Part shown: piece after piece, positions 23,303-34,916 of the stretch
How the letters are laid out: every line of letters begins with the position of its first letter
Numbering within the stretch: the stretch's first letter is position 1
DNA from: Thamnaconus septentrionalis
Lineage: Eukaryota; Chordata; Actinopteri; Tetraodontiformes; Monacanthidae
Assembly (NCBI GenBank): GCA_009823395.1
Contig: CM020505.1
Location: 8,740,129 to 8,804,128 of the forward strand
DNA: 64,000 nucleotides
Direction: 5' to 3'
Translations under genes and position numbers: made by a program
The notes under the pieces: generated by a model
Told to the model about the DNA's origin: nothing
Databases searched by the model: none
What the model saw: the letters and a program-made list of their open reading frames with translations, nothing else

Positions 23303-24480
23303 TCCACCTCCCCCCCTCTACCACCACCACATCTTCCTCCTCCTACACCTCCGTAAACTCATCCAAAATGTAAAAGCTTCCCTCAAGACCCAAAGGCGCT
23401 GACACAGTGTGCACTGATAGCCGTGACCATGCAGTCGACTCCTTTGCACTTATTTTCCTCCACTCGCAGTTTTGGTGCACGAACTCTCCCGTACTTACAT
23501 GCACACACACATGCACATGTGCCCACACACAGACACGCACAGGTCAGAAGTCATGTATTAAAACTGGTACATTTAGGTGAACTAACAGCATTTTCTTGAA
23601 AGTTTGTCACGTGTTTTTTTTTCCCTGTAAAATGCTGCATTGCTGTGTGTGCATGCATGTGTGCGCGTGTGTTGGTGTGTATGTGCTGTCCCGGTGTGTG
23701 TTCTGTCTGCATTTTGTGGTGTCGAGATGTATAACTCTTGAGAAGACTGGAAATGAGAGTTGATGTTGTGTATGTCAATTGCTCGAACACAAAATGAACA
23801 GTCGCACAACAGAAAACACGGCTATAATACAGTCATCGTACAAATTTCGAAAAACTTGGCCTGACGGTGGAAATGGAACATTGCGTGTGTCGTTTGAGGA
23901 CGTGGGCAGCGATCATCCCCAAACACAGCGACAAACGCAGTTGTGGTCTTACATACATCTGTATCTATTTTAGCCTCCAGAGCGGCTGGTGTGTAAATGA
24001 GCGCAGGTCTGTGGGGAGCGGCCCATGATTCCAGCGTCACAGTCTTCCTCCTGCAGAGGTATTTTTTCTAAGTGGCCTCTTTAAAAGGTTCCAGGAGAAC
24101 CAAATACAATAAGAAAAAAAAAATCATTAATCTCCAACTTTTGAAGAGGCGCCGACGCAGAAGCAGGACGACGGGGGTCAATTTTCCGTCACCAAAACAC
24201 CAAAAATCTTCATTTTTTGATAAGCTGCGGGAGTTGAAGGCCTAACGTTTGACAGGCGCCGCACTCGCAAGTCATCGTCCCCGGGGACGCGGGGAGCTCG
24301 CTGGAGATAATAGCTCCGTTTTCTCGCCTACAGTCTGTGGTCTGATGGCTGAGGTCAAACTGTTGACACCGTTCCTGGTCGCTGACGCAGTGTGACAACT
24401 GACTAGTGACTTTCTGCTGCTTTGGACAAACTGCAGTGGCGGGCACAGGTCAACGGCAGTTAAGCCACGTGTGCGTGTGG
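23303..24480. other. Non-coding stretch
   Basis: CA- and GT-rich patches lie near 23499-23540 and 23645-23700. Nothing else is supported. Confidence 0.5.
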
Positions 24481-24505
24481 GTGTGTGTGTGTGTGTGTGT
24501 GTGTG
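24481..24505. repeat. (GT)n microsatellite
   Basis: Twelve GT units. Confidence 0.95.
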
Positions 24506-24660
24506 GCGTGTCAGCTCGGTTTTGAGGAGCTTCGGCTGGTGTGAACCAGAGGTTGGCTACTGTTTTTCACACCAGGCTCCAAACTGCCGCCGTCAGCAGG
24601 CGTGCGTGTTCGTCCGAAGGGAAGTTGACTTTATGTCTTTGTTTTTTATTCTTTGTTCTG

Positions 24661-25108
24661 AAAGGTCCAGTGTGTAAAATGTGGCTGAATAAATAAAAAG
24701 GCTAAAGGCTTAATATACTGCTGTATACATATTCAGAGATTCAAGTGTATGCTCACAGTACTACAGAAATCATTTGGTTTTTTTTACCCATCGAATGGTT
24801 CTTATTGATATAGAAGAATACATACATACAATTGCCTGCTCCCAGATAGTTGCCATCTTGCACCACCATGTCTACGTAAGCCTGTTGTGGACAATCCAGC
24901 CGACCTGACAACATGTTTCATGTTTAGGGTGAACGCTCGCGTCCTTAAATAAACCAACGAAGAAGAAGGTGGACGAATTATCCAGGTTTGTGCTCACAGG
25001 CCACCGTAGTTCACTGGCAAGCTCGGGAGAGAAAAAGGACGAGTGTGAATGAGCGCTACAATGTAAAATCTGACCACTTGAGGGCAGAATATTACACACT
25101 GTACCTTT
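24661..25108. mobile_element. Short non-autonomous DNA transposon with AAAGGTCCAGTGTGTAA termini
   Basis: The left end AAAGGTCCAGTGTGTAA (24661-24677) is matched by the reverse complement of the right end (25092-25108) at 16 of 17 bases. The 448-bp body has no transposase frame. Elements with these termini, and with an internal segment resembling the one near 25000-25025, are a familiar interspersed repeat of teleost genomes. No clear target-site duplication remains. Confidence 0.75.
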
Positions 25109-26076
25109 AATGAAACGGACTGCACCTCGGAGGCTCGGCTCCGGGGCTTACCTCCGCCGCGTGCCAACAGCTTCGTTCGGCACGTCCGCCTTGTTTGGGA
25201 AGTTTGCCGCTCGCAACGACGAAAAAGAGGGCAACGTTCCAGTGAGCAGGAGGCGGGCGCGGCGACATAAGCAGGGCGCCGTGCCATCACTGTACACAAC
25301 GCGTGCATACGGGGGAGGTCAAGGACACGTCGGCGAGGACACACGTGCGCTAAATGTCGCGGCTAAAACTCTGGAAACTCCACAGTCGCAGTTTATTCTC
25401 AGGCTATTGCGTCGTCCCTTTCTCACGTTTTTGTAAAGGAAGAAAAGGAGGCAAAATCATCTTTTTCTCTTTCTCTTTCTCTTGGAGCCGGCGAGGACAT
25501 ACTCAGAGTGCGTTTGGTTGCAAACACTTGGCAGCATCCTGGGCGCACACTGTGTCGGTGCTGTAAATAGCCAGAGCGCGTCGTGCATCTCCGCTGTGTT
25601 TGGACCTATTTTGGAGCTGACACAGGAAACAGGGCCATTCTGACAGCCACCCTGCCAGCCGGTACTGTTACTGTACGCAGCAGCCCCGGAACCTTCTGTC
25701 GCGTGCACGCACATGCACACACACGCGGGTGCAGACAAATGCACGCAGACAGACGGTGGCATAGACTCGCAGGCCGACCAGATTTTTTCCATGTTAACAA
25801 CCCTCACCAGTACTTTATCCACCTCATAGACCTCCATGAATCATTGAATTTCCTTTTTAAGTCAACACGCCTTCCCCCTCGGCTCGCTCTTCTCTTCCAG
25901 CTTTCCGCTAACTGCGACTGGAAAGACCTTTCACGAAAAGCCCCCCCGCTGCACCACTTGGTGGGCCTTCTGTTCTCCTCATCTCGCCTTTAGTCGTGCA
26001 CATTTCCATACCTTAGAGCCCCGGGGCGACTTCACCTCGCGGCGAACTTAAAGGGAGAGTATAGCCACTTTGCTAC

Positions 26077-26081
<5 letters not shown>
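25109..26081. other. Non-coding stretch
   Basis: A CpG-rich part lies at 25110-25380 and a (CTTTTT)-like pyrimidine run near 25460-25485. No gene is seen. Confidence 0.5.

Positions 26082-26131
<50 letters not shown>
26082..26131. repeat. (AC)n microsatellite
   Basis: About 25 AC units. Confidence 0.97.
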
Positions 26132-26134
<3 letters not shown>

Positions 26135-26159
26135 TATATGTACTGTATATATTTATTGC

Positions 26160-26370
26160 CTGAATAATGAGCGAAATGAGCAAACTCCGGCCGGGGGAAG
26201 CTCAATTACTCAAGACGTGTGTGTCTGCCGTCCTGCTATGTGAGACAGCTGGAGATATGGTGCAAACATTGCAAATTAATTTTACACCTCAGTCCTTTTT
26301 AGCTGCTACCCCCCTGCGCCCCATCCCCCCTCGCAGGAAAATTAAATTCAGCATCTTTGACATTTATTAA
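26160..26370. promoter_or_regulatory. Candidate conserved non-coding block
   Basis: Homeodomain-type cores cluster here (CAATTACTC near 26203, AATTAATTTTAC near 26274, TTATTAATTGAC near 26364) in sequence free of simple repeats. Confidence 0.25.
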
Positions 26371-26420
26371 TTGACTGAGTATTTCGTGGCAATCCAGAAG
26401 CCTTGACTCAGAGATGTTTC

Positions 26421-26421
<1 letters not shown>

Positions 26422-26469
<48 letters not shown>
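26422..26469. repeat. (TTA)16 microsatellite
   Basis: Sixteen pure TTA units. Confidence 0.97.
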
Positions 26470-26471
<2 letters not shown>

Positions 26472-26639
26472 TTTATTTTTTGGCTACCGAAGCCAATCTA
26501 CACCTGGGTGACGTGACTGCTGGCTCATTTTCCAGACACCACCGACACGGACGCCTCTCTGAGGCTGCGGCGGAAACCCGCTCGCCCACACGCCTCTCGT
26601 ATTTGGACTCGGAAGATAAATTCCGCAGGGCTGCTCCTG

Positions 26640-26850
26640 CCTTCCTATGTAATTATGAGCACGGTGATGCGCTTTTACAGCCTGCCTAACAGTCGGAAAT
26701 TATCTCCCGGAAATGAAGTCCAATTAATTGTGGCACTTTTCAGGCGTGAGCGCGTGCAGAAACACTGCAGTGACACTTCACAGGGAAATGGCTCCTGTTG
26801 AAATATTTATTAAATTTGGATGCCAGGTGAAGTGACGCGCACACCTTGGT
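26640..26850. promoter_or_regulatory. Candidate conserved non-coding block
   Basis: AT-rich, repeat-free segment with TGTAATTATGAGC near 26647, CCAATTAATTGTGG near 26721 and GAAATATTTATTAAATTTGG near 26800. One of the most enhancer-like blocks in the window, by appearance. Confidence 0.3.
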
Positions 26851-27289
26851 CTTTTTTAACACACACGCATGGACACACAGATGCACACACACACACTTAC
26901 GACTCCTGCAAACAAAGCTGAGCTAATGACAAACTCACTCGCACAAAGAGGCATCATGCAAACACGTCACGGGTTTGATTTCAGCAGTGGGACGTCGGTG
27001 CACTGCCTTCCCGTCACTCTGCTGCTTTGTATCCCGTCACTGCCAAACTTGAGCAGTTGGCGACAGAAAACACAGGAGTGTTGGAATGTAACCGTAAAGA
27101 GGAGACAGAGAGAGAAAAAGAAAAAAAAAAATCACACTTGGATTCATTTTTCAGCTCCTAGTTGAAAGGGACACAGCGTTGGTCTAATAAAAATAAGCAA
27201 GTCTATAAAAAGGAAACAGCAGTATTCTAGGGTCACTGCACATGCTATGTCCCGCCACATGTAGCTCTCTATTGTAGGACACAGTCCGG

Positions 27290-27299
27290 TGAGTCAGCA
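27290..27299 (+). promoter_or_regulatory. MARE/AP-1-like half palindrome
   Basis: TGAGTCAGCA matches ten of the thirteen bases of a T-type Maf recognition element (TGCTGAGTCAGCA); the left flank differs. It could bind Maf, CNC or AP-1 factors. Confidence 0.25.
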
Positions 27300-28280
27300 C
27301 TTTAAAAGAATAGCACCTTTTGTTTTTGTCCCTGGGTGTCTGGGTGTTCTGCCCAGAACGACTATCCAGCTAGAACCAATTCATCAAATTGATTTATGTT
27401 TTTTTTGCTGCTTACTTCTTGTGTTTATGTGTGAGTGTGTGTGTGTCTTTTATTTTTATCTATTGCTGTTAATTATAGCATATTCAACGGCTCACATGGA
27501 ACTTGCAGCCAGTTCAACTACAAAAACTGCAGGTCCTGGATCTTGCGAGCACTGGCATCAAAGACAGCGGCAGATCCAGAGTCGTGCTGCCGCCGACTCG
27601 GCCGACTCGGCCGGCGTGCCGACGGGTCCAAGCGGTTTGGAAGCGAGCTCTGACGTCTCCCGTGAAAAGAGAGCGAACTGGAACGCACGGCCGTTTAGCG
27701 GCAGATGTGTTATGACTTGGCTGCGTTGGCTTCCAAGGTTTCTACCGACGTCGTTTCACTTCTGCGAGTTGTAAACGTAAGCAGGCTGATGCATTCTCAT
27801 ATAACGGTGAGAATAATGTGCCGGGAAGGAACCGGAGCCGTAAAGTCAAACAGGCTTTTCCACTGTGTTTACATTCCTTTATGTTTACGGCCACTTGCTC
27901 ATCGCCTTCGGACATTCTGCTCCGCTTTGGCCAAAGCACAACAGCCTGCTGGTCAGTGTGTGTGTGTGTGTTTGTGTGTTTGTGCATGTGTGTTTAGGCA
28001 CACTAATAGGCCAATTTGGTCCAGCTTGCCGGGTGCCTAAACGGCAGCCCAGTGGTTTGAGTGTCAGCTCCAGCGCATATTTGTCAGAGCGGCGGCTGTG
28101 CTATTAGCAAACACTAACAGTTTTATTATTAGAAAATAAACGGCGAGCTGAAAGAAAATAAAAAAAGAACCCTGAATGTTATTAGCACCTCACCATCTGG
28201 GTCTGGCAGCTGTGTTCAGCCACTATCTTGGCCCAACTGCTAACAGCTCTATCTGAGATCGCCACTTTTTTCATTACTTA

Positions 28281-28284
<4 letters not shown>

Positions 28285-28373
<89 letters not shown>
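28285..28373. repeat. Compound (TC)38-(AC)6 microsatellite
   Basis: An uninterrupted TC tract to 28360 is followed by a short AC run. Confidence 0.97.
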
Positions 28374-28756
28374 ATTTCTCTTTTACTGTTTTCACTTGGG
28401 TGGTGTCCAAGTCGCATTCTCTAATCCATCCATCCATTCAGATCAACAGGAACGTGCTGTTTGCGTTTCAGCCACATCAAGTCCTGCTAGTGAGACTCTT
28501 TGTTTTGTTTTGTTTTTCAAACTAACAAAGCTAACAGCGCTAATTGATCACTGTGTGCTCACCTTTCAAGTGACAATACTGTACGTGGCTATACGCGACT
28601 CCTTGTGGTGTTCAGTCAATTTTGCCTGATGCCGTCTTCATTTTTTAAATGAGCAGATCACTGTTGTTATTTTTTTATTATTTAGGCACCATCGTCCTCT
28701 TCGTCAGTACATATATTTTTAATATTTAAAAATCTTGACCAGCATCAAAATATTAA

Positions 28757-28780
28757 ACACACACACACACACACACACAC
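28757..28780. repeat. (CA)n microsatellite
   Basis: About 12 CA units. Confidence 0.9.
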
Positions 28781-29182
28781 GCCTCAGCTGTTCCTAACAC
28801 CAGCAGCTACAAATACAAAAATGTCACCAGTAATAATTGCTTGTCGTCATTTGTCTGAATGGAGATGCTGATAGAGCCGATAATTGTTGTTTTTCCTTCT
28901 TCAAACTGGTTAGAGTGTTTGGAAACCAAATATACTTGACCTTTCAATGGAATTTTGGAAAAACTAAATGATGGATTTTTTCCCTGTATGTCTCTGTTAC
29001 ATGGTTAATATGATTTATTAAACTCTCCGCTGCTGCTTTCACTCACATTTGCTCCAGCGAGTCCAACTTTTAAAAACAATTTGTCGACATTAAATAACAG
29101 TTTTTCCTGGCAGAGGCGACGCAACGCTGGCTATTTTTGTTGCATGTGACTTGTGAAAGTCTGCATGAAAGTTTTTCGGCGA

Positions 29183-29185
29183 GTG

Positions 29186-29220
<35 letters not shown>
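29183..29220. repeat. (GT)n microsatellite
   Basis: About 18 GT units with one GC interruption. Confidence 0.95.
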
Positions 29221-29223
<3 letters not shown>

Positions 29224-29559
29224 TCCTCCCTGATCACACAGCTTTGCGCTGCTTTATTTAAACAGATAACCTGCTACTAGAAGCCCAAAGCGTCCCCAGA
29301 ATCTCCCAACGCTCCTTGGTGCCTCGCGGCCCTTCACAACGGAAAGGAGACGCCCCGCCCAGAAATTAACACTCTTATTGCAGACGTTGCAGAAAAATCC
29401 TGCCCTGCAGTGCTTCCCTTTCTCCAATAGAAAATGAAAAAAAAAGAAAGAAAGAAAAAAATAAAACTTCCCCCCCCTTTGCTAAACGGGCCAACTCCTT
29501 CTAGGGGTGCGTCTCCCGTGCTCCACCTAATCTACATGCACACTTATCTTCCATGTATT

Positions 29560-29790
29560 TAGGGGTTGTCGCCGGCAAGCAGCGTGAAGGACTCTGCATC
29601 GCATGGAATCTATTTCACATATAAATGCACAGGGATGGCACGGAGGATGCCGAGCAAGGAAATAGTGTGTTTTCAATTTCACCGACTCCCTTTCGTGTTG
29701 TGCCATGATTATGTGCCGTCTAATTCCATTCCTTTGTTCCCCAGCTGTGTGATGAATTAAGGAACAAATGTTAAGACATTTTTTTTAGGC
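29560..29790. promoter_or_regulatory. Candidate conserved non-coding block
   Basis: Repeat-free sequence with balanced composition, including CACATATAAATGCAC near 29616 and GATGAATTAAGGAAC near 29750. Proposed by appearance. Confidence 0.28.
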
Positions 29791-30153
29791 TGCAGAGCAG
29801 ATAAGTGCTTTTTTTTATTTTCCTTCTTGCCATCTTGAGCTGGAGCCGGCCCTATAGAAGCGAGTGCAGAGCAGCAGAGGATATACATCAGCACAGCCGT
29901 GTTCGCTCTAACACAAACCGTGATTTAATACGTGTATGAGAATGGGTTTTTTTCTTTTTGTTTGTTTTATTGCGCTTGCACACTGATGGCATATAAATTC
30001 AAACATATCAAACCAACTGCTGGCTTCAGATTAATATTATATCTCTAAACCAGAGAAGCAAATTAAACCAAAAAAAAAAAAAAAAAACTGCCAAAATGCA
30101 CATATTTACATTTTGAAAAATAAATACTTTGGCGTCAACATCATTGCAGTGGA

Positions 30154-30167
30154 AGGGTCAAAGGTCA
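30154..30167 (+). promoter_or_regulatory. DR1 nuclear-receptor-like motif
   Basis: AGGGTCAAAGGTCA, identical to the two DR1 motifs of the upstream minisatellite but here in non-repetitive, enhancer-like DNA. Confidence 0.35.
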
Positions 30168-30580
30168 GCGGCAAATGGCCACGTCAGCGGCTTTTCTGCC
30201 ATTTGAAGTCAAAAGATTTTAATTCTTGAAATGCTCATTATAAATTTTAGAGAGCAACGTCTTGAGAGTGCTGCACGTAATTTGTGAGCGCGAGGTGGGA
30301 AGAGTGACATCAGAAAGTACGAGGCTATAAATGCAGCTTTATTTATTTGCTACTGTGTGAACGAAAAAGTGTTTCAGCTGCACTGACACGCGCTGGATGA
30401 TACGGTTGGGTGAAAAGTGATTCATTTCAAAATGTCCGAGGCCATTTTTACTCAGTTGTGAATCATTCCATTTTTTATGACGGTGTGTTGCTCTCATTTG
30501 GTATCATTAGGGGATTGGAAATCTGAATGCAATTTACAGATTTGTTTCAGAGTAAGCGTTGAGCAAATTAAATCACTTTG
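30160..30580. promoter_or_regulatory. Candidate conserved non-coding block
   Basis: Long repeat-free AT-rich segment with GATTTTAATTCTTG near 30214, CTATAAATGCAG near 30324 and GTGAATCATTCC near 30459. It begins at the DR1 motif. Confidence 0.3.
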
Positions 30581-31539
30581 GCAGATGGAGGGGGGAGAAA
30601 AAAAACAAAAAAACAAAAAACAAAAACAAAATCTTGCCTCTCTCGACTTGTTGAGATGCGTGACACAGTGGGAACGCGCTGCTGTTTGCCGCAGCCCTAA
30701 ATGAACACAGCACAAACCGTTTCTGAAATAATATCAAACATCCTGCAAGCAAGCAAATTCATTTTACTCCCCCTGAGGTTTGCAAAATCTGTTTGATGGT
30801 GGTGGTGGTGTGTGTGTGTTTACGCAGCTTCAATGTAGCCTACGCACCCGTGTGTGTTTGTGTTTGTGTGCATGCGTACACATGTGGTTAACGCACTTGA
30901 CTTGAGACTGACCACAAATCAAAGTGATGGCTGGCGAGCACCACATAAGAGAGAAATAAAGCAGATAAGTGCAGAGATCAAACAGACCTTCGCCCGTCCC
31001 AGCGCTGCCTTGAGGGGCAGCGACGGCGGCGGGCAGAGCTTTGGGGGGGGGGAGCTAGCTCGCCTCTCCCGCCCGCCCGCCCGCCGTACAGTACGTCTCA
31101 GTTAAGTGGAGACTCCAGTGCAACCGCTAACGAGGTGCTAACGTGGACAGACGATAAGTTATTAAGGGGAGAAATAAAAAGAGACGAGTTCTGTCGCTGC
31201 TCTTTGCTCCCCGTGTGTCGCCTGGCGTGTGGTACTTAATGGGATCTTTCTGAGCAAAAAAAAAAAAATAAAAAAAGAGAGAGAGAGAGAGACTCGGTGC
31301 ACATTATGCGGGCGGAATATGTGATTGAGCGATCTCGCTGCCTGAATGGATACATTATATGTTCCTCTCGGCCGGGATCGGGGGCCCGGGGGCCTCGCCA
31401 AACACAACAGACGACGGAGCGACTGAGGGCAGATGAGGGATGGCACTGATGAGAGGTTTCTGTCACCAGGCTGGCCGCCAGCCAGAACCTAATGTGGACT
31501 GTGGAGTGTCGGAGCCTGACAAGACCGAAACGCTGTTCG

Positions 31540-31720
31540 GCGAGGAGAGCAGATCATAGCCAGACCTCGTCTGCTCCGCCGTCTCCCCCGCGATCCCTCG
31601 CTGCGGCGCTCAGCCGCCGCACAGACAGAGTCTCGCCGTCGCCGCTTCGCCTCCACGCACGTCTGCCGCTCTTCTATTTCGCTCGATGCCGGCCGCACCG
31701 CCTCCCGCCCTCATCGACCT
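31540..31720. promoter_or_regulatory. CpG-dense segment without a gene
   Basis: Frequent CG dinucleotides in a short GC-rich patch, 21 kb from the nearest gene. No ORF with protein-like composition or splice context is attached to it. Confidence 0.25.
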
Positions 31721-32240
31721 TATTCTCAGGTGTTTACTTCTGAGCCGTCGCCCTTCTGATCGTCAAAACGTGGCACCGCAAAATATATAGTGTGAACATC
31801 TTGAAACAAGTTTTTCAAAATACAATAAATAAAGAAGATATAGAATAAATTCTATTTATAGCTAATTTCACAAATGAGAAAAATGTTAGGGAAATATGTG
31901 ACTATCAATATAGATTAATAATACAATATTTATTTTGCACCATTTTTAGTAAATTAGCTAACTTAATTGGATGAGATTACTTTTGTTTCTCCAAACAACA
32001 CAAGCAACACACATCACTTCATTATACTCCAGAGGTGGGATCACATTGACCTGTTTAACTGAGAATGTGAGGGCTTTTACCAGAGGAGGCATCATTAAGA
32101 GATGAAGTCAAAAATGAACCATTATTTCAAGATTTTAACAAAATGATTCAGTACAATGATACAGCAACGAAGCAGCCAAATGACACCAAATCTATTCTTT
32201 CCACTGGTGGGAAAAACAGAAAACTACTACTACACTTTAA

Positions 32241-32643
32241 AGGTGTGTTCACACCAGCCCTGTTTGGTGCAATTGTGGTTGGCTGTTTGTCTAGTGTAAA
32301 CGCACAATCAAATGCACATCACAGAAACAAACTCGGCTCCACCCAGAAACAAAGCTCTGCTTCAAGTGAACCAAATGCAGCAGGCGGACTACAATGCAGG
32401 GCATTGTGGGTAAACGCCACCTACAAATGCACATGTCGCAGATGCCCTGCCTTAAGAAGTAGATGTGCCAGGTTTCTTGTTCTTTGTTCTTCTCACTCAG
32501 TAACCCTTAATGCAGCGCCACCGCAGGCTAAAGAGGGGAACACACTATTCAAAAGGTTTGTGCGCAGTGCCTCATGTAACTCAAACCATGTTGCAACCAC
32601 ATTTGAAATGAGTCTGAACCAGAATATCAGTGTGAAAAATACC
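32241..32643. mobile_element. Probable degenerate non-autonomous DNA transposon
   Basis: The left end begins GGTGTGTTCACACC, and the right end, read in reverse complement, begins GGTATTTTTCACACTG, giving imperfect inverted termini about 400 bp apart. An internal ACAATGC/GCATTGT hairpin lies near 32391. The termini resemble those of short hAT-like repeats common in fish. The 173-codon frame across it (32143-32664) extends past both ends and looks accidental. Confidence 0.45.
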
Positions 32644-33929
32644 AGAGGAAAAAAAAGAAATTGAGAATGTCAACCTTGAACGCATCTCAGATAAGCAGGA
32701 CCGCAGGCATTGCTATTTTTTTCTAATGATATGAAAATTCTTACCATTACGTCAAATAAAACAAAAACAAAACAAAGAAGCAGCTCCTTTGCCTTAAGCC
32801 CCCCCCACCTCTCTGTCTGCATGCCTCCGTCATCGTCTCGTTCGGTTCGAGTCGGTCTTGGTCCAGGAGCTGCGCTGAGGCCAACACTATTAATGACAGC
32901 CTGGCAGAATATAAAGACAGCTTTATAAGAGTAATTCCTCTCTCCCCGGCAGCCCAAATTGTTCTGGGCGGGGAAATATTGACTTATCTCGTCCGTTGTT
33001 CCTGCTGTGCAAATTCAACCGTAAAGAAATTAACACAAAGGGACATTTTTACGCTTGAAATGAGGAGCGTGGGACGCCGTTTCTGTTCTTCCGTCTCCTG
33101 GCGGAGTGATACTCCAAAGTTATTTAGGTTTCGTAAGAGGATGGATTTGATGTCACGTCTGAGCAAATGTGTGGAGCACGCGCCTGTGCATAGAAGAGGG
33201 AGGGGCGGGCGGGCGGGCGTACGTCTTGAGCACTGCCTTGAGAAAATGCTATTACATAAATGGACTATACAAGACAAAGACTTTGATATTATCATAATTA
33301 AAAGTGAGCGGCACCATATGGCGAGGGAAAGAAGCTGCACAAAAACAATCAAAGTGAAAGCCTCGCGGCGGAACAGAAACACATGAAATGCTCATTTTTC
33401 AGCGGGAGGAACTGACAACGTCTGAAGGTGCGCTTTTCTCTAACCTTCCCCCGCGTCCTGCACGGCAGCGTGCGCCTGGTCAGTGCCCCGGGTCTGCTAG
33501 GGGTCTACAGCACGCTCCAGGAATAGTCGAGTCACGTGGCTGCTCTGTGGGATCCGTTCCCCCCCGGCAGGAAGCTGTTATATGGTTACAGTTATTTTTG
33601 TTGTCTGTCTGGGGATAGTTTTTACTGCGCTCCAGAGGATCAATAATTGTCATAAAAAGACTTCGTCACCCGCCGTCCTCTCTGGACCGGACGGTGAGGT
33701 GGAGCGTGGAGGTTAGGGGGGAAGGCTTGTGTGCACCAGGGCACGATATCATGTGTTGGCATGCTTGGACAGGATAAGCAGCTGCTCTTTGATTCATTCA
33801 GGTCATTCTCAGAGTCTGGAAAGATGTACTGCATCTGTTGCAGAAACAGTCTGGCACCCAGTTTAGAGATTGTCTCCATACAAATAGACTTTTTGATGAA
33901 TCCAGAACCAGAAACAAGACTTTGGCGGA
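32644..33929. other. Non-coding stretch
   Basis: It contains the enhancer-like block 32880-33320 and a GGGCGGGCGGGCGGGC quadruplex-prone run near 33205-33219. No gene is seen. Confidence 0.5.
32880..33320. promoter_or_regulatory. Candidate conserved non-coding block
   Basis: Repeat-poor AT-rich segments such as CACTATTAATGACAGC near 32884, AAAGAAATTAACAC near 33024 and GATATTATCATAATTAAAAG near 33285, interrupted by a GC-rich patch. Confidence 0.25.
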
Positions 33930-34197
33930 GGCGTCCCCGGAATATACGGGACAAAGTGAAGTGCGTCCCGTATCAGTTCATTACCGGACAGGTTTTTTAG
34001 TTGCCAAATATGGGACAATCGCGTATTTTACAGGTTGGCAACCCTATCTAGACCACAGACGGAAATCAAATGAGGTTTTGTCATTTTCCCTAAAAAACGG
34101 GTCAAACTGTGTCCCGGGAGAGATTTTATTTTTCCCGGGACAGGTGGTGAAAAAAGAGAACAATTCTGGGAAAAACGGGACGGGTGGCAACCCTACC
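33930..34197. repeat. Degenerate interspersed repeat with paired GGCAACCCTA motifs
   Basis: GTTGGCAACCCTA (34034-34046) and GGTGGCAACCCTA (34183-34195) lie 149 bp apart, each preceded by CGGGAC or TGGGAC-rich sequence. The GGGAC/GTCCC and GGCAACCCTA vocabulary is that of a common vertebrate interspersed repeat, but I cannot name the family. Confidence 0.5.
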
Positions 34198-34834
34198 GGT
34201 AGCATGCAGTTAGCTCGATGCTAATGCTAACAGCATAGAATCTCTATGCTCCTATTGCTTAACCAGGTCTCTGGTATTAGTTTCTGTTTTATTGCTCCAC
34301 TTTGGACCCACATTTGTCTGACTCATACATTTTACCATTTGACCGCCACACCCACATCAGTGGGTGCAGCGCGTCTGCCAAGTACCAGCGCCTCTCCTGT
34401 AGTTTGTCTATCCTACACAGTATATGTGCCACTACAGCCCTGAAGCTGCAATCTGCCCTGGGGAGGAGGAGAGGAGGTCCCACCACAGAGCAGGCAACGG
34501 AAGCTGGCTTCTAGCTAATTGGTTCCTGTGTTAGCGGCACATGGAGACAGTGTCAGAGTCAGCAACCCCCTACCCACCCCCACCTCCACCCCTTCCCACC
34601 TCCCCACTACCTCAACCCCCCTCACTTATCCCCAACCCCCTTCCCCTCCTTCCATCCCCGTCTGCCAACCACAGACGCTGCAGGCTCAACATCACCTCAG
34701 GACACACGCTTCAGCTAATAAGCTAATATGTAGTCTGTGAGATGTTTGTGTGTTTACATACAGTCCAGGCATTATATTGCTGCTGCCTGTTTTTGCTAAC
34801 TTTTGTTAACCTTGCACAAGAAAAAAATTAGATT

Positions 34835-34838
<4 letters not shown>
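34198..34838. other. Non-coding stretch
   Basis: A C-rich tract lies at 34565-34660. The open frames there are proline-rich artefacts. Confidence 0.5.
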
Positions 34839-34892
<54 letters not shown>

Positions 34893-34916
34893 TAGATAGA
34901 TATATATAGATATATG
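34839..34916. repeat. Compound (TA)n-(GA)n-(GATA)n microsatellite
   Basis: (TA)18, then (GA)9, then short GATA and TATA units. Confidence 0.95.

Larger units (their letters stand above)
26470..28284. other. Non-coding stretch
   Basis: It contains an enhancer-like block (26640-26850), a MARE-like half site at 27290, a GT-rich patch at 27956-27994 and no gene. The 161-codon frame at 27289-27774 has no recognisable domain and crosses low-complexity sequence. Confidence 0.5.
28374..32240. other. Long non-coding stretch
   Basis: No gene is seen. It includes (CA)n at 28757-28780, (GT)n at 29183-29220, a poly-A run at 30069-30087, two enhancer-like blocks (29560-29790, 30160-30580), a DR1 motif at 30154, and CpG-dense patches near 31010-31090 and 31540-31720. 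Confidence 0.5.

Noticed and set aside
32143..32664. 173-codon frame
   Set aside because: It runs across a probable non-autonomous transposon and past both ends, with no recognisable domain.
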